Shown piece by piece: positions 4,401 to 8,138 of a DNA stretch of 8,138 nt. The first letter of the stretch is position 1. Every line of letters begins with the position of its first letter. Below the pieces are notes generated by a model. That model was not told the origin of the DNA, made no database searches, and saw nothing but the letters and a program-made list of their open reading frames with translations. Position numbers and translations under genes: made by a program. The stretch comes from an uncultured Chitinophagaceae bacterium. Its GTDB lineage: Bacteria > Bacteroidota > Bacteroidia > Chitinophagales > Chitinophagaceae. The stretch lies in the NCBI GenBank assembly GCA_903841915.1, contig CAIMKO010000251.1, forward strand, positions 1 through 8,138, written 5' to 3'.

Positions 4401-5999
4401 TTATTCAGCTACAATCACAGCAAATTCCTGCGCCAATCCTTTACTTGCATCATAAATATACTGCAACCAGTCCTTACCAAATTGGGCATATAATAAAGAG
4501 AAGTTTTCCTGTCTTTCCTGTAAACTATTGGCAGGAAATAATTCCTGTTTTAATTTTTCTATTTGTCTTTGTTGTGCTTCAAATTTTCTTTTTTCTGCTC
4601 GAAGCATTTTCTTTTCCAATGCAACGAGTGGCTTTAACGCCTTTGTATGCAAGGCTTTCGTATGTTCAGATAAAGTTGGATCAATATTTCCTGCTGCAAC
4701 TTGCAATTGCTGGTATACGTCATTAATCTCTTCAACTTCCTTGCTGATGCTTAATTGTTTAGAAGATTCTTTGCGCACCAATTCATTCAATAATCCATCC
4801 TGCTTTTTAAATGAATCATTAATAGTGAATCCTAGTTTGTGTAACCTTTCTTGCTGCGCTTTATTCATCCATAAAAAACTATTGCGCAGGATCAACATAG
4901 GATAAGGCACTTGCACTAGTTCAAACACTTTCTTCAATTCCAGCCAGTAAGCCAGTTCTCCGCCACCGCCTATGAATGCAATATTGGGTAATACCATTTC
5001 CTGAAAAACACCACGCAGAATTACATTGGCAGAAAATCTTTCGGGATGGTCATTCAACTCAGTTAATATTTCTTCTTTACTCCAACTTAATTTTAAATTT
5101 GAAATTTGATATTTGAAATTTGTGAATTCGATCCTTTCCCGTTTGTCTTCTGTTAAATAAAATAAATTCAATTCTCTGCCGCCTGTTTGTACTTTATAAT
5201 GCTTACTTAAAGCATGGATGGTTTCTTCTACTGCTGTATGAGAGAATTGTTCCGTTAATTCTTTTTCTATAACTGATTGGAATGATCTTTTTAATTCGGC
5301 ATTATCAGGAATCAATATCAGCAGACCAAAATCAGCAAATAAACTGTTCACCAATTCCAGTGTTGCATCTTGAATGCTCTTGCCTACTGTATATACCTGT
5401 TTGAATAGATCACTGAGTTCGTTTCCGTGCGTATAGATTCCGATCTGACCCTGTATCAAACCGATCATGCGAATGAAATCCTTGTCCACTTTCATTCTGC
5501 CTACTGCACCTGTTTGTCCGGTACCCCATCGTATCCTTTCTCCGCCTAGATTGATAAAACCCAATTCTTCCAGATCCGCATCCTCACTGCCCATATAGTA
5601 CACGGGAACGAATTTGCTGTCCGGCAACTGCTCATTCAACTCATCTGCCAGTTTAATCACATGCATGATCTTGTAGATAAAGTAAAGAGGTCCGGTAAAT
5701 ATATTAGGCTGATGTGCCGTTGTTATAGTGAAGGTATTATCTGACAGTAAAGCCTGCAGGTTTGCTTCCTGTTTGGCAGACAAAGAAATATTTGCGTATT
5801 GCTTTCTTAATTCATCTGTCAATAAGACCCTGTTGGTGGCAAATTGTTTTCTTGCAGCAATGGCTGCTTTTATTCCTTCTATAGAAACGGGATGTTGATA
5901 GAACGGATTCAACTGTTCATTGGCCTCCAGGTAATCAGTTGCTATCTTTGTAAAATAACCTGTTGACCGATATGATAAATACTTCGTTGTACAATCCAT
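4401..5999 (-). CDS. bshC: Putative bacillithiol synthase BshC (cysteine-adding enzyme)
   Basis: BshC carries out the last step of bacillithiol synthesis, joining cysteine to glucosaminyl-malate; bacillithiol is the low-molecular-weight thiol of many Bacillota and Bacteroidota. The product is 532 aa, typical for the family. Signatures seen: TTAHQPNIFTGPLYFIYK (93-110, matching the TGQQAGLFTGPLYTIYK type), VPVYYMGSEDADLEEL (131-146, matching VPVFWLATEDHDFEEI), HPERFSANVILR (318-329) and LPNIAFIGGGGELAYWLELK (337-356). Residues about 405-490 are charged and helical, fitting the family's C-terminal coiled coil. Residues 293-302 are encoded by a 7-bp tandem repeat in a variable linker. The ATG at 5999 gives a full N-terminus. 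bshA and bshB are not in the window. The upstream 383 bp separates it from the same-strand oxidoreductase gene, so it is probably transcribed alone. Confidence 0.93.
   Translation of the reverse strand: MDCTTKYLSYRSTGYFTKIATDYLEANEQLNPFYQHPVSIEGIKAAIAARKQFATNRVLLTDELRKQYANISLSAKQEANLQALLSDNTFTITTAHQPNIFTGPLYFIYKIMHVIKLADELNEQLPDSKFVPVYYMGSEDADLEELGFINLGGERIRWGTGQTGAVGRMKVDKDFIRMIGLIQGQIGIYTHGNELSDLFKQVYTVGKSIQDATLELVNSLFADFGLLILIPDNAELKRSFQSVIEKELTEQFSHTAVEETIHALSKHYKVQTGGRELNLFYLTEDKRERIEFTNFKYQISNLKLSWSKEEILTELNDHPERFSANVILRGVFQEMVLPNIAFIGGGGELAYWLELKKVFELVQVPYPMLILRNSFLWMNKAQQERLHKLGFTINDSFKKQDGLLNELVRKESSKQLSISKEVEEINDVYQQLQVAAGNIDPTLSEHTKALHTKALKPLVALEKKMLRAEKRKFEAQQRQIEKLKQELFPANSLQERQENFSLLYAQFGKDWLQYIYDASKGLAQEFAVIVAE
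5095..5122. repeat. Heptamer tandem array inside bshC, AAATTTG type
   Basis: Four consecutive 7-bp units start at 5095 (AAATTTG), 5102 (AAATTTG), 5109 (ATATTTG) and 5116 (AAATTTG), with diverged A/T-rich units on each side. On the coding strand the unit reads CAAATTT and gives residues 293-302 (TNFKYQISNL) of BshC. The frame is kept and the flanking conserved motifs are intact, so the array lies where the family tolerates change. Confidence 0.75.
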
Positions 6000-6019
6000 A
6001 AGAAGGCATAAAAATACTA

Positions 6020-6040
6020 ATTAGAAATTACGAATTACGA
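6020..6040. repeat. Heptamer tandem array upstream of bshC, ATTACGA type
   Basis: Three consecutive 7-bp units start at 6020 (ATTAGAA), 6027 (ATTACGA) and 6034 (ATTACGA). They lie 20-40 bp upstream of the bshC ATG, where its promoter should be. On the minus strand the array supplies TAATTTCT, a poor -7-like word; a closer -7-like word, TATTTTTA (complement of 6009-6016), lies between array and start. No convincing -33 box was found for either. Confidence 0.6.
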
Positions 6041-6110
6041 TAAGTTTGATGTACAATCCCCTGTAACAAATTTCTGTTTTGCAGAAAAGCACATTGAGAA
6101 TGACAGTTTA

Positions 6111-6181
6111 GCCACAAAGGCGCGAAGTCACAAAGTTTTAAAAAGCTTCGCTTTTTCTTTGTGCCTTAGAGACTTAGAGGC
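6111..6181. repeat. Inverted-repeat element, CACAAAG/CTTTGTG family, copy B
   Basis: The left arm 6111-6135 (GCCACAAAGG...CACAAAG) and the right arm 6157-6181 (CTTTGTGCC...GAGGC) are inverted repeats matching at 19 of 25 positions by hand alignment. A small inner hairpin, AAAAGC (6141-6146) with GCTTTT (6150-6155), closes the loop. It shares TTTCTTTGTGC and a CCTTAG..ACTT block with copy A after mgtE. No coding frame of note. Its symmetry means it could end transcription from either side; this is inference. Confidence 0.7.
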
Positions 6182-6230
6182 AAATAAAAAATTATTTGTT
6201 TACAAATGGTTTTCAAAGTTTTTAGAACCC

Positions 6231-6381
6231 GTCATAGTCCGAAACGAGTGATTTGTTCATCTTATGTTCTATTGCCGGGCAGATCCCTGCCTACCGGCAG
6301 GCAGGCCTCCTGCGTAGGGAAGACAGCAAAATCAGCATTAGTGCTATTGCTCAACAGATTCCTCTCTTCGTTCGGAATGAC
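6231..6381. repeat. Nested inverted-repeat element abutting the oxidoreductase stop codon
   Basis: The left arm begins GTCATAGTCCGAAACGAG (6231-6248). The right arm, 6357-6381, ends CTTCGTTCGGAATGAC, whose complement reads GTCATTCCGAACGAAG; the arms match apart from small indels. Inside, 6286-6305 is a 20-bp near-perfect palindrome (CCTGCC...GGCAGG with a central CCGG, one mismatched pair), and TCCCT (6284-6288) can also pair with AGGGA (6316-6320). The right arm ends one base before the stop codon of the minus-strand oxidoreductase gene, so it forms the start of that gene's 3' untranslated region. Together with the arrays and copy B it accounts for most of the 383-bp gap 6000-6382; the rest of the gap is plain AT-rich sequence. 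Confidence 0.7.
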
Positions 6382-6382
6382 A

Positions 6383-7636
6383 TTAATTAAACCTATCCGG
6401 ATCAAAAGCCCGTATATCCATACTCAACTTCTCTTTATTCACGATCTCATTCACTAATTTACCTGTTGCTGCACCCAGACTTAATCCCAGCATCGAATGC
6501 CCTGTTGCCATCACCAGATTCTTCCACTTCTTTGTTCTTCCCAGATAAGGCAATCCATCTGCACTACATGGGCGAAAACCATACCATATCTTTTCAACCG
6601 GTGGTACTGCAATATTAAATTCAGGATAATATCTTTTCACTGCATTCAGCAAACCTTCTACCCTGTTCATTCTCGGTGCGGTATGAGTAGACGTTATTTC
6701 CATTGTCCCGCCAAACCGGATCTTATTGCCATCCATGGGTGTTAATGCAACCCTGCCTTCCACCAATACGGAAGGATGATTTATTTTGTAAGGAGAATCT
6801 TCTAATGTTACTGAATAACCTCTTCCCGGCATCAACGGCAATTTCAGATCTATCTTTTCTGCCAACTCCCTGCTCCAGGAACCCGATGCAATAATTACTT
6901 CATCTGCATCATACACAGCTTGATCGCTAAATACTTTTGTGATGGAATGATTGTTCTTTTCAAAAGAGATCACTTCCTCATTCGGTCTTATCTCAACACC
7001 AACCTGTTTCAAATGAGCTAATAATTGCTGCATCAATTTATTGGGATAGAGATGTGCATCGCATTTAAAATGAACTGCACCTAATCCGTTGATCTTTGTT
7101 TGCGGCTCTTTACTTTGTAATGCAGTCTGATCCAATAACACTGTATCCAATAATCCCAAAGCATGTGCTTTTTCAACAGTATGCTTTGCATGCTCTGCCG
7201 CTTTTGCTGTTTGAAATATTTCAAGCAGACCCTTATGCTCATACGCAAAACTGAATTGGGGTAAGCTTGTCCATTCTTCATACAGTCGCTGACTGAGCAA
7301 TGCAATATCTCTCAATGGTATTGCCGCTTTCGCCACTTTCTCTTCCGTTGCACTGCGCATGAACTTTAATCCCCAATCGATCAGACTCCTGCTGAATCTG
7401 GGTTGTACGTAGAATGGACTTGTTGCATCGAACATCCATTTCAATCCCTGTACAACAATGCCCGGTGTCGCTAAAGGAATAAAATGACTGGGACAAACAT
7501 ATCCCGCATTGCCATAAGAACAGTTATCGCTGATATCCGTCTTATCGATCAAGGTAACTTGATGACCACTTTGCTGCAGATAATAAGCACTGCTTAACCC
7601 GATGATACCGCCGCCGATGATGATTACTTTACTCAT
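6383..7636 (-). CDS. FAD-dependent D-amino-acid oxidoreductase, DadA family; likely D-hydroxyproline dehydrogenase
   Basis: The product is 417 aa, the normal size for DadA-like enzymes. An N-terminal Rossmann FAD site is clear: VIIIGGGIIGLSSAYYLQQSG (4-24) ending in Asp31. Further family features are SYGNAGYVCPS (40-50), IIASGSWS (248-255), and the C-terminal FAD-binding block GFRPCSADGLPYLG (353-366) with ATGHSMLGLSLG (377-388). The family oxidises D-amino acids to imino acids. Because the gene lies 11 bp behind a hydroxyproline epimerase gene, the likely substrate is cis-4-hydroxy-D-proline, giving pyrroline-4-hydroxy-2-carboxylate; D-proline or general D-amino acids are alternatives. The ATG at 7636 begins directly with the Rossmann strand, and AAAAGAG eight to fourteen bases before it may act as a ribosome site. 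Translation is probably coupled to the upstream gene. Family assignment is firm; substrate rests on context. Confidence 0.9.
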   Translation of the reverse strand: MSKVIIIGGGIIGLSSAYYLQQSGHQVTLIDKTDISDNCSYGNAGYVCPSHFIPLATPGIVVQGLKWMFDATSPFYVQPRFSRSLIDWGLKFMRSATEEKVAKAAIPLRDIALLSQRLYEEWTSLPQFSFAYEHKGLLEIFQTAKAAEHAKHTVEKAHALGLLDTVLLDQTALQSKEPQTKINGLGAVHFKCDAHLYPNKLMQQLLAHLKQVGVEIRPNEEVISFEKNNHSITKVFSDQAVYDADEVIIASGSWSRELAEKIDLKLPLMPGRGYSVTLEDSPYKINHPSVLVEGRVALTPMDGNKIRFGGTMEITSTHTAPRMNRVEGLLNAVKRYYPEFNIAVPPVEKIWYGFRPCSADGLPYLGRTKKWKNLVMATGHSMLGLSLGAATGKLVNEIVNKEKLSMDIRAFDPDRFN

Positions 7637-7647
7637 ATCTCTTTTAT

Positions 7648-8138
7648 TTACAGCACCTGAAATCCATACGCATACGGATCATCATCGGTATCAATTGAAA
7701 TGGTATTGTATCCGTAGATCCTGGCCCAGCCTTCAATACTCGGACGGATCGCAGGCTTTCCGTTCACGGTTGTTTCTTCTTCAATGCGGCCAATGAACTT
7801 TGAACCGATGATGCTCTCATGAATAAATTCATTCCCTTTCTTCAGTTTTCCTTTTGCATACCATTGCGCCATTCGTGCCGATGTTCCTGTTCCGCACGGA
7901 CTTCTATCGATCGCTTTATCACCATAGAAAACAGCATTGCGTGCCGTAGATGTTTTATCCATCACGGCACCTGACCATAAGATATGCGTACAACTATGTA
8001 TCGTTGGATCTTCGGGATGAACGAACTGATATTTTTGATTGATGCGCTTTCTGATCTCTCTTGACCATGCAATTAATTTATCGGCAGAATAGTTCTCTAT
8101 TCCTCTAAAGTTCTTTTGACCGTCAATGATGGCATAGA
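7648..8138 (-). CDS. 4-hydroxyproline epimerase / proline racemase family, C-terminal part (5' end outside window)
   Basis: The frame is open from the right edge to the stop at 7648 and shows 162 complete codons, about half of the family's usual 310-340, so the N-terminal half with the first catalytic Cys is missing. Seen in order from the edge: YAIIDGQKNFRG, HSCTHILWSG, DRSPCGTGTSARMA, FIHESIIGSKFIGRIEEETTV, GYNTISIDTDDDP. The Cys in SPCGTGT is the second catalytic base of racemases and epimerases; trans-3-hydroxy-L-proline dehydratases carry Thr there, so an epimerase is favoured. The expected reaction is trans-4-hydroxy-L-proline to cis-4-hydroxy-D-proline in the cytoplasm. The HESIIGSKF..R stretch and the oxidoreductase gene 11 bp downstream favour hydroxyproline over proline. 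An ATG at 7962 and a GTG at 7965 are internal codons, not starts, because conserved family sequence continues upstream. Confidence 0.92.
   Translation of the reverse strand, partial: YAIIDGQKNFRGIENYSADKLIAWSREIRKRINQKYQFVHPEDPTIHSCTHILWSGAVMDKTSTARNAVFYGDKAIDRSPCGTGTSARMAQWYAKGKLKKGNEFIHESIIGSKFIGRIEEETTVNGKPAIRPSIEGWARIYGYNTISIDTDDDPYAYGFQVL

Noticed and set aside
6071..6087. TTTCTG/CAGAAA hairpin upstream of bshC
   Set aside because: A six-base AT-rich stem with a five-base loop is expected by chance and has no T run or gene end beside it.
6206..6457. 83-codon open frame before the oxidoreductase gene 3' end
   Set aside because: It is translated repeat DNA: SLPTGRQA comes from the palindrome at 6286-6305 and SFGMT from the right repeat arm. 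It then runs antisense into the oxidoreductase gene.
6497..7496. Several open frames overlapping the oxidoreductase gene on either strand
   Set aside because: All are shadows of a gene with a clear FAD-binding fold; compositions are His/Cys/Ser-rich and show no motifs.
1..8138. A new multi-gene defence, mobile or biosynthetic system
   Set aside because: All large genes belong to known families with unrelated housekeeping or catabolic roles, and there is no transposase, integrase, nuclease, reverse transcriptase or toxin-antitoxin pair to support one.

Overview
The window reads as an ordinary chromosomal segment of a Bacteroidota bacterium, most likely of the Chitinophagaceae / Sphingobacteriia type. 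This is inferred from four things: protein style (a DUF2911+TPR secreted protein, a Bacteroidota-type BshC, PdxJ with LNAGHDL), the lack of Shine-Dalgarno sequences before most starts, possible TAnnTTTG-like -7 boxes, and many short palindromic intergenic repeats. No marker gene fixes the genus.

Layout. The plus strand carries, in order: the 3' part of pdxJ (vitamin B6 synthesis, cut by the left edge), mgtE (Mg2+ channel with N and CBS domains), a secreted DUF2911/TPR protein of unknown role, purE (purine synthesis), and a very AT-rich 100-aa three-helix membrane protein that I do not recognise. The minus strand carries, read right to left: a 4-hydroxyproline epimerase family gene cut by the right edge, a DadA-like FAD amino-acid oxidoreductase 11 bp behind it, and bshC (last step of bacillithiol synthesis). 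The small membrane gene and bshC converge. The epimerase/oxidoreductase pair looks like a two-gene operon for the first two steps of hydroxyproline breakdown. The other genes are unrelated housekeeping functions, each with its own intergenic region; they do not form a single pathway.

The less ordinary layer is the repeat content. Three short arrays with an exact 7-bp period occur within about 6 kb: GTCGGGA-type inside pdxJ, AAATTTG-type inside bshC, and ATTACGA-type just upstream of bshC. The two genic ones lie in reading frame in loops that look variable between family members. Four of the intergenic regions carry inverted-repeat elements: a nested element between pdxJ and mgtE, a CACAAAG/CTTTGTG element after mgtE, a second copy of that family before bshC, and another nested element that ends 1 bp before the stop codon of the oxidoreductase gene. 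A fragment of the CACAAAG family and a strong hairpin lie between the DUF2911 gene and purE. A perfect 9-bp inverted repeat ends directly at the DUF2911 start codon.

I see no CRISPR array, tRNA, rRNA, transposase, phage gene or defence system. I do not think the window holds a new multi-gene system; the repeats are the part most worth following up.
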